A DNA stretch of 64,000 nucleotides, taken from positions 8,349,117 to 8,413,116 of the forward strand of contig NC_069125.1 in assembly GCF_026914265.1 (NCBI RefSeq), written 5' to 3'. The stretch's first letter is position 1, and the number at the start of each line of letters is the position of its first letter. Below the pieces are notes generated by a model. It saw only the letters and a list, made by a program, of their open reading frames with translations, did no database searches and was not told the origin of the DNA. Positions 24,201 to 37,409 of this stretch are shown piece by piece. The position numbers were made by a program, and so were the translations under genes. The DNA is from Mya arenaria (lineage: Eukaryota > Mollusca > Bivalvia > Myida > Myidae).

Positions 24201-26934
24201 TCAGATAATTTTTTTTTTAATTTTTATTTTTCATCTTAAAAGTCTTTCTCAACTGGTGCACACGACATAATTTTTTTATTGATAATTGTGTTCTGTTAGT
24301 TTAACAGTATGTCTTTTTAAATAGAATGTACGAAGAGCTAAGTTTTGATGGACGTTTATGAACAATCATTACTTTTTGAGACGTACTAAATGTACTGATG
24401 GAAGCTTAAACAAAGTACTTAGTTTCATGTTGATATGAATTCATTTAGAATATTTTATTATTTTAAGACGATGGCAGAAATTGGGAGCTTTTAGAGAAAA
24501 ACAATCATTTCAGTAGTATGTACGTATCGCTAACAGCCGTACAAATGGAAGTGATCAAAGATTAAAAATTCCCATGGGTAACGGCATTATGAATGACCGC
24601 AAGAAATTATAACGGAATTTTACAGCAAAGATAAAATTGACGACTTCATACATGAAACCAACAACAAGAGTGCAGAACTGCGGCACAAAATGCGAGCGTC
24701 AAAGCAATAAGTTCAAGAGAATCAACAAAATACAATTCAATGAAATTAATATAGCTGTTAAAGGATATAATATTTAAAGACCGGATGTGAAATAGTCATG
24801 TTAAAGAGAAGATAATGTAATTTTAGTAATCTTTTGACATTTAAAAGATCATGAATCACGAAATACTGAAGAATTATATAATAATCGAATTCCTGAAGGA
24901 AAGTATGCACATCAATATTGTAACCATTTTTGTTAATGGTCAGATGGAAAATGAACATTTAAGGGTGTTAAAAATGACATTTCGGTAAAATTCTGAACAT
25001 CAAAGGGCATTAACTCATGAATGACTTAAGCGACCAAGCTTGTTTTTAAATTTTAGCATATTTCTACCAATAAGGATTGTAACCAAGTGTCAGGGCTCTG
25101 TTGATTAATGATGAGAAAGCGGAGTCGTTCAGTGTACGCCACCCCATTGCCAGCTTTGGGAAATCCAAAAAGAACAAATGAGCAGAGATGAAACAATACT
25201 TTACAAAATGACCAAACATGTTCAAATATATATATTACTAATTTAATAAATGTTCTCAAAAACGTATCCGGAACAGTTTGTAACATTTAACGAGTACAGT
25301 TCAATAATTGCATTTATACGTGTTAAAAAAACGTCATTTACATGGAGTACCTTTCGTCGTCAAAACAGATAAATAAAGGCACAGTTTTGAAAAGGCAGCT
25401 CTGATATCAATTTCCGCACAGGCTTAAAACAATTTGCTATTTTGCCGCGGACATGCGACACCACGTAAAACACAGCTATCAGCCCCCCAAGAGGACCATT
25501 ATGCACTGTATTTCCTATATGGGCCAACTGTATCTGAAAGATATGAAAAATGACATCAGAAATTTTTATACCGAGGTCATCATCACAATGAGATATAAAT
25601 GTTCTTCATAATCAGTTCCATGAGACTCATATCCGAGATTTAATGTACATTCTGTATGATTGCTTTTACTTCTGAAAGCGCTTTTTTCGTCTAAATAGCT
25701 TTCGTTACTGTCCTTATGCTGTAATTAAATAAAGAGATATTTTTCATCCCCTATAGCCGGAAAACGAATGTCTAAAGAATTAATAGACATAATGTGTTAT
25801 CGCTACGTAACAGCTATTGACCTCTTTTATTTCTTCATTCAATTTTACAAAACGAAGAATGGGCACGGATTGTTATTCTTTTTCACACAGAAGTTTTAAT
25901 TTGTTTCGCAAAAATGTTATTCAACCTTTTTCATCATAATTATGTTAAAAGAATCAAAAAGCAATTGTAAATAGTGAAAGGTTAAAATCATATGCGCCAA
26001 TTTAAAATTAGATGTATAATCGTAATTTCAGATGGTCATATTATGACAATGAAGATTTCGGGCAAAAAGAACAGACCAAAAAATATGCTTATTTATAAAA
26101 GTGGTGTCAAAAATAAATGCAGAGGTACTGAAAATTTTTTGAGTTCTCGTAACTAAATTGTCTGGCTTTTTATGGAGTCGGTTTCTTTTGTGATCGACTA
26201 TCTTATTTTCAAAATATTAAGCATTTCATAATGGAGTATTTTAACAAGTAACTGCGTTATAAATTACAATAAAAGAACAACCTTACAACCATGTCTCACA
26301 GTTTGTGACAAACGATGTGTCGAAAAGTATCAAACACTCTTTCTAATTAATAAATAAACGTCTTAAGAGTTGCGGTATACTCAAACATCTTAATTAAGGG
26401 ATCCATTTTATATTAATTTACTGACCAATATGGAACATCAGTTTTAACCGCTATTCTTTCCAAAAAAATTAATGTGAAAAAATACGCGTTTCAGTAAATA
26501 AAATACTATTATAAAATAAGATTTGAAAGAAAACGGAAGTCAGACAATTATTACTAAATCCCTTAAATTTGACAATAAACACATTTGTTTTATCAATTAT
26601 TTTTCTAGAACTGAACTCAAAACTAAGTTATTATATCACGTGGTGTTTTGGCACACCACTGTTAGCATCTATTCAATTTATCCTTTCAGCGAAAAGAGAT
26701 ATAGAAATCTTTCATTTAAATGTGAACTCTTATCATGATGTCGAACAATATGGGCTACAAAACTTGGATGATTTTTTACGGGAACTGTAGGTGCCTGTGT
26801 TTGCCCAAAGAGCCTACGTGGATGTGTTTGCCAAAGAAATGAGAACTGTTTAGCCGCCTATTTTCTCTATTAACCTTTTCTACCATTGATCAATACTGTT
26901 TCTCATCCTTAAAGTACCCTCCCCCATCCATCCA

Positions 26935-27003
26935 CTCTCACACGCACACGCACACGCGCACCCCCCCCCCACACACACGCACACACATACACACACACAC
27001 ATT
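26935..27003. repeat. CA-rich microsatellite
   Basis: Runs of ACACGC and ACAC interrupted by a C tract. The (ACGC)n/(AC)n run at 39778-39848 is its counterpart in unit 2. Confidence 0.92.
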
Positions 27004-27099
27004 ACCACCATCGTACATGCGCATGTGTTCGTCCAAGGAAGGAAAACAAAAAACATCAATCCCACATATTCTAGATACTTTAAAATGATATATAGCTGC

Positions 27100-28580
27100 T
27101 GTTAATACTTATGCGAAAAACTACAGAAAAAAGCTTAGTACCCGATATAGCTGCCGTAACAGTTAAATTAACCTTGATCGCTACAAAACTAAAACAGTAT
27201 TACAATATTTATGTAAAAAAGTACATAAACAACCTCAGTATCCACAAGTTCAAACATAAACCCCATTTAATGGCACAAGGTAAACGCCATTGCCAACATA
27301 ATTGTTTTTTACAAACATGAAACATGGAACAACAGCACAATACTTCACAAACAAGATTGCATATGTACTATATTAAAAACTAGGTATGTTTTTATCAAGA
27401 ATTATTAGGTACCGGCTTGGAACGGTCAGTAAAATGTAAATTTAGTGGGGGTTTAAACCAGTTTACGTGCACAAACCTCAATCTAATCCCAACAATCCTG
27501 AATAAAATAAAATCGTAAAAGGTAAATCTTATCAAAGTATGCCTTAACTTGAGGAAATTTAATAATAAATCAAATAATAATAAACTAATAGGTAAACCCA
27601 TAGTATTTTAATGATTAGGGATCCCAACCATATCTGCAGACGAAGGAATACAATTCAAAGTACCTAATTTTTCAAAGATACGATGCAGTAATTGGTTGAA
27701 ACTATGATCATAGAGTTTCATAATAAAAAGCATCATCATAATAAAACTGGGAACAAATAAAGAAAACATTATCAAAAATTAAACCGACATGTATTAACTT
27801 AACTTTTCTTCCAAATAATTACCTATTTAAAATAGTTGAAAGAAAGAGACGTCATATACCGGAACATTCCTAGCCATTCAAAGACGGTTTTAAAGATAAC
27901 TTGAATCTGCAAAATTTACATAAATTCAAAGGACTGAAAGTTTAGTTATGCTATGACGCTATATCCGACCTTATATTTTGTTTGAGGAATTCATCTTCAA
28001 AAACTAGAAGGCAATTACTCGACAAAGTATTGCCGTTATATCCACAGTTTAAATAAAATCCAAGCAATTCATTGAGTCTATCTGCCGAACTACCTGCTGG
28101 AAACATTTTAGTTTTACGAATTTCCTTTAAAACACCATAAAAATCGGGGTAAGCATTACTATTAGCAATCAGCGATTTAAGACTACTATTGGACTTTGAA
28201 ATAATATTATAATGACCATTAACAGATTTTAAGAAAGTTTTCTTTTATTTAAAATATCTGAAACCCTGTTTAGAAGTTTTCCGTCATAAGTTTACTGCGA
28301 GAGCTGAAAGTTTTGACATCAGTACATATTCTAGCGAATCTTATCAAATGTTCAATAAAAGCACCATATGATGGTGAACTAGAAACATCGCCATCTTAAA
28401 ATTGGTACTTAATTATTTTAAAATCAAAATTATCACGTTTATCATTAAGATTGATATTCAATATATCTTCCCTTACTTCGAGTTGCAGATCTAAATAGAT
28501 GTTTTCTAGAGTAGGGTCCTCGCAAATCAGTGATTACTTATTCAGTCATATAAAGTGAGTGATTGAAACCAACACTGAGT
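27100..28580 (-). mobile_element. Broken retroelement fossil, 3' part (unit 1)
   Basis: Read on the minus strand, about 28570-27950 has pieces resembling the region after the catalytic core of reverse transcriptases widespread in molluscs (YLDL…LNDKRDNFDF, then PSYGAFIEHLIRFARIC, then YGVLKEIRKTKMF). About 27950-27100 is its non-coding tail. The family is uncertain; a non-LTR or Penelope-like element is likely. It is old, incomplete and carries several breaks. The matching tail in unit 2 shows that it predates the large duplication. Confidence 0.6.
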
Positions 28581-29551
28581 GACTAGAAAAATGTACTAAA
28601 ACCTTTGTATAAAAAGATATTCAACAAGGCTACAATTATGTAAAGTAAAGACTACTATTCTCAATCTATGTAAAACTGGAAATTATGACAACATTAAATG
28701 TAAGTGCGAGTCGACTTTTTACAGTTAACACACGGCACTCACAAAACTGCGGTAAAACAATCTGAAAAGTGTTAAAAACGGGTAAAATTAAATATATATA
28801 AAATGAAAACAAGCTTCAAAAATGAACATTTATCTTATTAGGCTTATTAATGACCTATTGTATGAAGAAGAAGATCAAATATGTGTAAATGTCAAAACAA
28901 TAACACTATATATTACATGAAATATATTTGACTACAATCCCTTTTTAACATTTCCGAGCGCTTTTCCATAAGTGATGAAATACGAAACAAAATGAATGCG
29001 TTTAAACAAGATTTAATTTTACAGGATTGTGAATTACGCCGAAATGAGATACCTTTCCTTTAAATAAGCAATTTCATTTAAGTACAATCCATTAAGTTAA
29101 TAAAAACTTCCGCGTCGAATACGATCATGCCGTGTCGTATTCATGCTTTACTTCAGTCCATTGTATACATGTTCAAATGTAGTATTTGTTTTCTAGTGCA
29201 TGAATTAGGACAGACCTTAAGCTAAGTGTGGTTACTGAATCGAATCACAAATATAGGACTACTACTGCTTTACAACAAAAGTCGACATAAATCCATTGAG
29301 TTTATCAATGCAAATAACATTTTAAATTTACAAAATAGGAACAGGTGATACACGCTTTGCAAATTGAGGAAAATCACGGGGATTTTATCATCCTTTTAGA
29401 GAACAAAACATTAAGGATAATTTGAGTGAGACACTAATTCGACGAAATTAAGATATAGGAATGTAAATATTGGTCGGAAACTTTCACATTAAACAAAGAA
29501 GCATTTAGGTTTAAAGGGTTATAGAAGTGTTAAGTAACGTTTGTTTCAAGA
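28580..29551. other. Upstream region of the intact dehydrogenase gene
   Basis: No gene is seen. This is presumably promoter and 5' UTR of the gene starting at 29552, but I cannot point to a convincing TATA box or initiator. The corresponding sequence is missing from unit 2, where LINE and unrelated sequence occupy the place. Confidence 0.4.
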
Positions 29552-32298
29552 ATGGAGGTGAACAGTGTACTTGTGACTGGAGCTAACCGAGGTCTTGGAC
29601 TGGAGTTCGTGAAACAGTTTCTGTCCCTTCCTAACTCTCCAAAACACGTGTTTGCAGGATGCAGAAATCCAGACAAAGCAGAGGTAAGAAATCATAGAGA
29701 CGTTTATTTTCAACGTTCATGTACAGTTGAAAATAATAACTTGTAATTATCAAAATATTTGATCTTATAAATACAACTGTTAAATTATTTGCCTGCACTT
29801 TAACTCGTTTAATTAGTGTGTATCCTAAGCCTCCTTGGTTCGTAATTATTGCAACATCAGTTGAACACAGAACAAAAACTAGAACAAAACTAAAATCCTC
29901 CTAAGAGCATTCATCGTTGGCGCGGGGGGACTTCTTCGACATAAAAGCACCATGTTTCTTAATGAGCGAAGAATATCTTTTAATAAAAGCAAACATACAG
30001 ACATTGTCGTTTAACAATAATGTCAATGTCATTATGCAATAATTAACTCTTTCACTAGTCGCACACTTTAAGATTCGTTTTCATCGAACCGCCGACAATT
30101 GTAACAACTGAGCTTATTCCGATGAAATCGGTATATTTTGGGGTTCATGTTCTAAATTGTATTATTTCAAAACCTCTCCTTTAAAATACCGTTATAAGAT
30201 ATTTACACCGAATCCGTCTCTGTGCATATAATCGAGGATTAAGATGATTTGTCATTAAACCAGGATGTAAAACGCTTGAAAGAGTGTCATTTCTACCATT
30301 TAAATTTCTTTCCCTGTTTAAAGTTTAAATGTGTGAATTTTAATGCGTATTAAATGAATAAATTTGTAAATAGACGAAAGATCTTTGAAAGATTTGTTGA
30401 ATAAAAGAAAAAAAGATGAGGCATTTACAACGCTCAAACCCCTCAATTATACAGCATTATTTGTTCCTCCGTAACACAGTCCGTAGAAATGTTGAATAGT
30501 ATTGAGATTTAACATACTTACATGATTTATATAAATTTTGAGTTGTTTCAAAAGACTGTGTTTTACTTTTTATTTTTATAGGCTTTACATGAGCTACAAA
30601 AGATTCACAAAAACTTGACAGTGATCTTTATAGGTAAGATCTATCTAGCGATTCCAATGTTCATACTAGTCCCAATTTCTCGAACATTTTAAGTCCCTTG
30701 TAACAGTCTCAAGCAAAGCATAGTTTTTTGCGATTTGGTGTATTTTGTGTTCTTTTTCATTTATGATTTTGTAAGTGATCCGATATTTTTAATTACATTC
30801 ACAGCAATCTGGCTAAAAGATATGTGATTAAACTGTAACGTTTAAGATATTTGGAGTATTTATGTTTGTTAATTTCCTATAGGAAAACAACTACCTTATT
30901 CATGCAATAATTATTTTTAGATCTAAACGACACGAGTAAACTTGAAGAAACAGTCAAGGTTGTCCAAGAAAAAATGGGTGAAGGCCAAGGACTGAATATT
31001 CTTCTTAACAATGCTGCTGTTGCATGTGGCGACAATCTAGAGAAAGTCAACCAAGAATCGATGATCGACAACTTTAGAATAAATGCGCTTGGTCCATTAA
31101 TGGTTTCAAAGGTAAGAAGTTGTTGCTTTCGCTTTTCAAAAATATCAATAGGCTTAAATTATTTACTAAATATATTTGTCATACAGGGAGTAAATACACT
31201 TAGTTCAAAATCTTTGAATATAATCGTTATCAATAAGAAGAAAAACAAGAATAACATTCATGGATAATCTTTTATGAAATTCGTTCCATAAGGCTTTAAT
31301 CTGAATCTAATAAAAAATTAAATCCTTTTTTAGAATAAAAAATGTCTTCACTTGAAACTGTGTTTTAAGACTAATGCACATTACTTAATCGAGTTTGATC
31401 GTTGTTTCAAATTGTAGGCTTTCCTTCCGCTGCTTCGGTCTGCGGCGTCACGAGGAGGCTGCTTGTCTGTAACAAATGCGGCGATAATTAACATCAGTAC
31501 TGGTGTGGCCTCCATAACTGAGAACGACTCCGGTGGAGGTTATCCCTACAGAACATCAAAGGTAAAAATCAATGCTGCCAATGATATAAGCAAAGGTCAA
31601 AGATAATCTTAATTCCATTACATTACATATCGAGGGGTGAATGCGAAAAGGTTCTAAGTGACATTAAATAAAGAAGCAGATAGAACCTTTTCGCTTTCAC
31701 CCCTCTATATTCACCATTCTCATAATCAGAGCATTAATAATGATAAATCTAACATACACATAGCATCATCACCCTGGTGTACGACAATGATATTCACATA
31801 TAAAGGGAACACCACACATACATTATAAATACGGATATGTTATCATATTTTCTTGCATTATACAAAAAAATAAGGAATAGTACAACATTTTAGCACTATT
31901 GACTTCAACACATTATAAATAATCTTTCAGAAAAGAACTAATATTTTATCATAAATTTCATATATAATTGTAGATTGAATTTAAGACTTAATGAGTATTG
32001 ATCTTGAAGCATACTGTACCACCATTACAATAGCATGAAACAGTTAGCCATATATGATTTATTTCTCAAGGCTGCTCTGAATATGATAACAAAGAACCTG
32101 AGTGTCGATTTGAAGAAGGACAACATTCTAGTTGCGGCAGTTCACCCAGGATGGCTGAAGACAGACATGGGAGGAACAAGGGCTACCATGGAAACTGACG
32201 AGATGGCGAGAAAACTCATAGACCTAATGGCAACCTTTCAGAGCGAGGATTATACTGGAAAATTGTACCATTTTAGCGGAAGAGTTATGCCGTTCTGA
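29552..32298 (+). CDS. Short-chain dehydrogenase, sniffer/C-factor type
   Basis: Five exons by splice signals and frame: 29552-29683, 30582-30633, 30921-31111, 31418-31561 and 32071-32298 (TGA), giving 248 residues, the usual size of this family. The N-terminus has the NAD(P)-binding motif TGANRGLG (residues 9-16). LLNNAA (89-94) stands where most members have NNAG. INISTG around Ser152 and Y169-R-T-S-K173 form the catalytic YxxxK region, followed by AALNMITKNL and HPGWLKTDMGG, typical of sniffer/C-factor carbonyl reductases. It is a cytosolic NAD(P)H-dependent oxidoreductase by family; the substrate is unknown. No signal peptide or membrane segment. The start is the first ATG of the frame, directly before the motif. 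Exon 5 is taken to begin after TTTCTCAAG, which keeps the frame and gives the expected SK-AALN join. Confidence 0.92.
31626..31710. repeat. Intronic hairpin in the dehydrogenase gene
   Basis: GAGGGGTGAATGCGAAAAG…TTCTA at 31632-31656 pairs with 31681-31705 at 24 of 25 positions, around a loop of about 24 bases; four more outer pairs follow one mismatch. It lies in the last intron. It could be the remnant of a foldback element or a small hairpin RNA. The unit 2 copy lacks it, because similarity ends just before this point. Confidence 0.85.
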
Positions 32299-32474
32299 TC
32301 TGTATTTGTATTGATGATGCAATAGTTATACTTCGTTCGTTTTAAAGGAGTACCTTATACTATGATGACGTACTTTAATTGTTTGAACAGATCAATCATG
32401 CTAGTGTAGTTTTGCCATTATTATAAGACGCCGCCGTGAGGCCGAGTCTACAAGGATTCATGTTTACAAGTTTC

Positions 32475-32480
32475 AATAAA
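32475..32480 (+). promoter_or_regulatory. Candidate poly(A) signal of the dehydrogenase gene
   Basis: AATAAA about 180 bases after the stop codon, the first canonical hexamer downstream in this direction. Confidence 0.5.
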
Positions 32481-32499
32481 TAAGGGTATTTGTTTGAAT

Positions 32500-33440
32500 T
32501 TTTAGATTTTACGAAACGTGAAAACTTATAATATATGAAGTAAAGAAACCCTACTGGTTTAATATGTTATATACCTGTTCATGTCATATTTTAAAATCAC
32601 TTAAATGTGTAAATTTTATGCATGTTACCCTTTTTCCAAACACGATAGAACTGTATATATTCACACTTAAACCTTTACAGCTGCGTCTGTTGATGTCTTG
32701 CATAGAATTTCGAACTTTTAATGTTTGAAAACAAGTATAACATTGTGGTTGATAGTTTTAAAATATATTCAAACTCTTATTGAACTCATGATGTTGCTTA
32801 TCTGACCATCACCAAATTTGTTGTCAGGTGCTTTGGGTTTCTTGTTTGTTTATCTGTTTTGTCAATGCTACCAATGCACATAATCAGAGTAGTTTTAGGG
32901 ATACTGGGTAAATTGCATTGCTTTAACATTCCCCTTAATAATCGGTTTTTAACAGAAGTTAATTATTTTGATATTTGTAAATGAACTAAACAACTATTTA
33001 AATCAGCAAATGACCGTTTTATTATTACAATAAATCAATTTAATATGTACTTCGTAAAACTTTGTCATCGACATGCAAACTATACAAATCATTATTTATT
33101 CTGGCCTAAGTCAAAGCATATATTTGAAGCTTGTCTGGGAAAAGTCTTTCGGTGATTGCCTATCTTCCATAGTTTCTAGACAGAAGCTTGTCTGGGAAAA
33201 GTCTTTATGAATTGAGGAAAACGTGTAATTGACATGCAAAGTACATGTTTTAGCTTGTTCAAAATCAGTTTGTTATTTTCGAGGGAGAACCGAGGAAAAT
33301 ATGTTGCTAGCTTACTTCGATAACAATTAAGGGTAAGTAATAAATGCATACAAACGAATCACAATTACAAACGCATTAGCTTCATGGATAAGCCAAGCTC
33401 AAGAACCTTAAGTTTGAGTATAGTTGAAGGCACAGGGATA
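32500..33440. other. Spacer between dehydrogenase gene and minisatellite
   Basis: No gene. It contains a direct repeat of AAGCTTGTCTGGGAAAAGTC at about 33127 and 33184. Sequence after about 33300 matches unit 2 just before its minisatellite. Confidence 0.5.
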
Positions 33441-36065
33441 AAAAAAACAGACACACAACGATACAAAAAGCAAGACACACAACAGGAAACAAAACACTAC
33501 GCACAGTGATGCGCTCAATGAGGCACACAAAGAGACACACGATGAGACACACACCCAGGACACACAACACTTCGCACAATGATGCACACAGCGATACACA
33601 CCCAGGACACACAACAGTACGCACAATGATGCACAAAACGAGACACACAATGAGACACACACGGGGCCAAACAATACTACGCTCAATGATGCGCACAACG
33701 AGACACACAACGAGACACACCGTGTCATTCAACATTACGCACTATGATGCGCTCTACTAGACACACAATAAGAAACATACTTGGACACGCCCTAGTACGC
33801 ACAATGATGTGCAGAATGAGATTCACAACGAGACACACACCAGGATACACAACATTACGCACAATGATGCCGACAACGAGACACACAACGAGGCACAACA
33901 TCGGGACACCAACACTACGCACAATGATGCCGACAACGAGACACACAACGAGGCACAACATCGGGACACCAACACTACGCACAATGATGCCGACAACGAG
34001 ACACACAACGAGGCACAACATCGGGACACCAACACTACGCACAATGATGCCGACAACGAGACACACAACGAGGCACATCATCGGGACACCAACACTACGA
34101 ACAATGATGCCGACAACGAGACACACAACGAGGCACAATATCGGGACACCAACACTTTGCACAATGATGCCGACAACGAGACACACAACGAGGCACAACA
34201 TCGGGACACCAACACTTTGCACAATGATGCCGACAACGAGACACACAACGAAGCACAATATCGGGACACCAACACTTTGCACAATGATGCCGACAACGAG
34301 ACACACACCGAGGCACAACATCGGGACACCAACACTTTGCACAATGATGCCGACAACGAGACACACAACGAGGCACAATATCGGGACACCAACACTTTGC
34401 ACAATGATGCCGACAACGAGACACACAACGAGGCACAACATCGGGACACCAACACTTTGCACAATGATGCCGACAACGAGACACACAACGAGGCACAATA
34501 TCGGGACACCAACACTTTGCACAATGATGCCGACAACGAGACACACAACGAGACACAATATCGGGACACCAACACTTTGCACAATGATGCCGACAACGAG
34601 ACACACAACGAGGCACAATATCGGGACACACAACACTTTGCACAATGATGCCGACAACGAGACACACAACGAGGCACAATATCGGGACACCAACACTTTG
34701 CACAATGATGCCGACAACGAGACACACAACGAGGCACAATATCGGGACACCAACACTTTGCACAATAATGCCGACAACGAGACACACAACGAGACACAAC
34801 ATCGGGACACACAACGACACGCACAATGATGCCGACAACGAGACACACAACACTACGCACAATGATGCCGACAACGAGACACACAACACTTTGCACAATG
34901 ATGCCGACAACGAGACACACAACGAGGCACAATATCGGGACACCAACACTTTGCACAATGATGCCGACAACGAGACACACAACGAGGCACAACATCGGGA
35001 CACCAACACTACGCACAATGATGCCGACAACGAGACACACAACGAGGCACAACATCGGGACACCAACACTACGCACAATGATGCCGACAACGAGACACAC
35101 AACGAGGCACAACATCGGGACACACAACAATACGCACAATGATGCGAACAACGAGACACACAACGAGGCACAACATCAGTACACCAACACTACGCACAAT
35201 AATGCGCACAGCGCAACACACAATGAAACACACTGCGAGACACACAACTATACACACAGCGAGACACACAGCGAGACACACAACAGGATACGAAACACTA
35301 CAAACAATGATGCGCGATACTAAACACACGATGAGAATCACACCGGGATATAACACTTGGTAAAATGATGCGCAAAAAACAAGACACACAGCGCGAAACA
35401 CACCGGGATACACACCACTACGCACAATGAGGCACATAACGATACACACACCGATACATAACACCGATCACACAACAGTTTGTACAATGATGCGCACTTC
35501 GATACATACTTCGATACATAACACCGAACACACACCACTAAACACAATGATGCGCACTTTGATACATACACCGATACATAACACCGAACACAACACTATG
35601 CACAATGATGGGCACTACGATACACAACACCAATTCATAACACCGACAACACAACACTACACACAGTGATGGGCCCTACGATACACACGAGACACACACC
35701 GGGACACTCAACACAACGCACAATGATGCGCACTATGATTCACACAACGAGACACACACCGAAATACACAACACTACACACAATGATACACACAACAAAA
35801 CACACAACGAGATACAAACTGGGATACACAACACTAGACACAATATTGGGCACTACGATACACACACCGAGACACAAATCGGGACAGACAGCACTATGCA
35901 CAATTATGTGCACAACGCAACAAACAACGAGACAATCAACGACAAACACAAAACTTAGGACATCGATGTGCACAACGAGACAAACATCGAGACACAAACC
36001 GGGACACACAACAATACGCACAATAATGCACACAACGAGACACACAACGAGACGTACCACGTCTT
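33440..36065. repeat. 12-bp-modular minisatellite with a 60-bp core array (unit 1)
   Basis: The whole block is built from 12-base modules such as ACAACGAGACAC, ACAATGATGCCG and ACACCGGGACAC. From about 33841 to 35140 five modules form a 60-bp unit repeated about 21 times at near identity. A few 36-bp units appear at about 34815-34890. Edges are more degenerate, with 48-60 bp spacing. Because all periods are multiples of three and no stop occurs in the unit, frames of 358-373 codons stay open on both strands (for example 33744-34829 plus, 33725-34846 minus). These are His/Thr/Asn-rich or Cys/Val/Ser-rich artefacts with no splice or start context. Confidence 0.93.
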
Positions 36066-37080
36066 GTATTCCATAAATATTTGACAATCGTTATTTATCA
36101 AAGGGATATGAATTAATGAACTTTAAAATAAGAGTTGTGAAGAAAACAATATTTCACTAACGGAGAGTCCGCATCCGACACCCGCTTCCCGGCGTCCTTA
36201 AATGTGTCCAAGTTAACATTTTTATGTAAACATTGGAAAAAATATAAACATCACTTCCGAATGCATAGTCAGACCCAAATTAGCCAAAATATTTATTTTC
36301 AGCTTTCTCTTTATGTATAAAAACTATATACATTAAAAATATATTACAAACAAAATCATTCGGCATATCCACTTGCCTACGTTATTTTGATACACAGCAT
36401 TATAGCTCAATTTGCCCTCGATCAGACCACAAACTAGCCTTGTTTAAATACCTTTCAATATAATCTAATTATAGATCATTTCTCTTTGGAATCACCGCAA
36501 AAGTGTTGAGCATGACTTTTACCAAGTGTTGTCGTTACACTACAATAGCGCACTAACGTTTGTTAGTGTATACCCACATTCCGCCGTTACAGGAACTATT
36601 TGTGCAGTATTATAGACTAATTAGTATGATAACCAGGCTAAGAACTACAGAATAAGATCCTTGAAAATTCCGAGATTGTTGTCACGATAAAGTTAGAGCG
36701 TCTTGCCAAAACGGTGAAATACCTGAAGCAAAATAATGCTTGGACAATCAGAAAATACATACGCGCACAGGACATGAAACAAAATCTACACAGGCATATA
36801 AAAAGGGAGGAGATATTATAAGCATTTTCTTTGGTCTAAGATGGTGTAAGAAAGTGTGCAGGTAAAAATCTTCGTCTGACAGGAAGCCAAGTAATCCGAA
36901 GACATTGATTTTCTGGCATGCGAGTTAATGTAAGGTTAGCTACATGTTCTAAAAAACAGTGTATTCGGTGGCCTAAAAACACAGTTCTTGAATAGTGGAA
37001 CAACAATACAATGGCACAAAATATTGTTTGAATTCAAGACAGATGCAGAATAAAAACTTAAATTAAAAAGCATATTCACT
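36065..37080. other. Conserved tail of unit 1
   Basis: No coding signal. The words GCATATCCACTTGCC, ACCAAGTGTTGTCGTTACAC and CGAGTTAATGTAA recur in unit 2 and, more diverged, near 57170-57350 and 60040-61030, so this is the right flank of the ancestral repeat. Confidence 0.6.
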
Positions 37081-37409
37081 TATGAAGAAAAGTATGCCCA
37101 TACATATTGTAACCAATGCTGGTAATGGTCAGTTGGAAAATGATCAATTAAGGGAATGGAAAATGACAATTCGGTAAAACTCTGATAATCAAAAGGCAAT
37201 AAAATTTTAATTTTAGCATTTTGCTGCCAATAAGCATTGTAACCAAGTGTTAGGTTCTTATGAAAAATGGTGAGAGAGCGGATACTTTCATAGTACGCAA
37301 CCCCATTGCGCGATCACAAAAGAACAAAAGAGCAGAGATGAAACAAAACTGTTCGAAAATGACCAAACATGTTAAAATACATATATTACTAAATGAATAA
37401 ATGTTCTCT

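Larger units (their letters stand above)
24890..37080. repeat. Large segmental duplication, unit 1
   Basis: Collinear with 37080-50880. Anchors include AAAGTATGCACATCAATATTG near 24900 with 37090, ACCAAACATGTT at 25211/37362, TCCGAGATTTAATGT near 25632 with 38645, dehydrogenase exons 1-4, the minisatellite, GCATCCGACACCCGC at 36170/49876, and CGAGTTAATGTAA near 36920 with 50720. The unit ends at AAATTAAAAAGCATATTCA, matched at 50860-50880. This version carries the intact dehydrogenase gene. Confidence 0.85.

Noticed and set aside
33725-35171. Long open frames as repeat-protein genes
   Set aside because: They are an arithmetic consequence of a stop-free 60-bp unit; there are no introns, no start context, and several frames on both strands are equally open.
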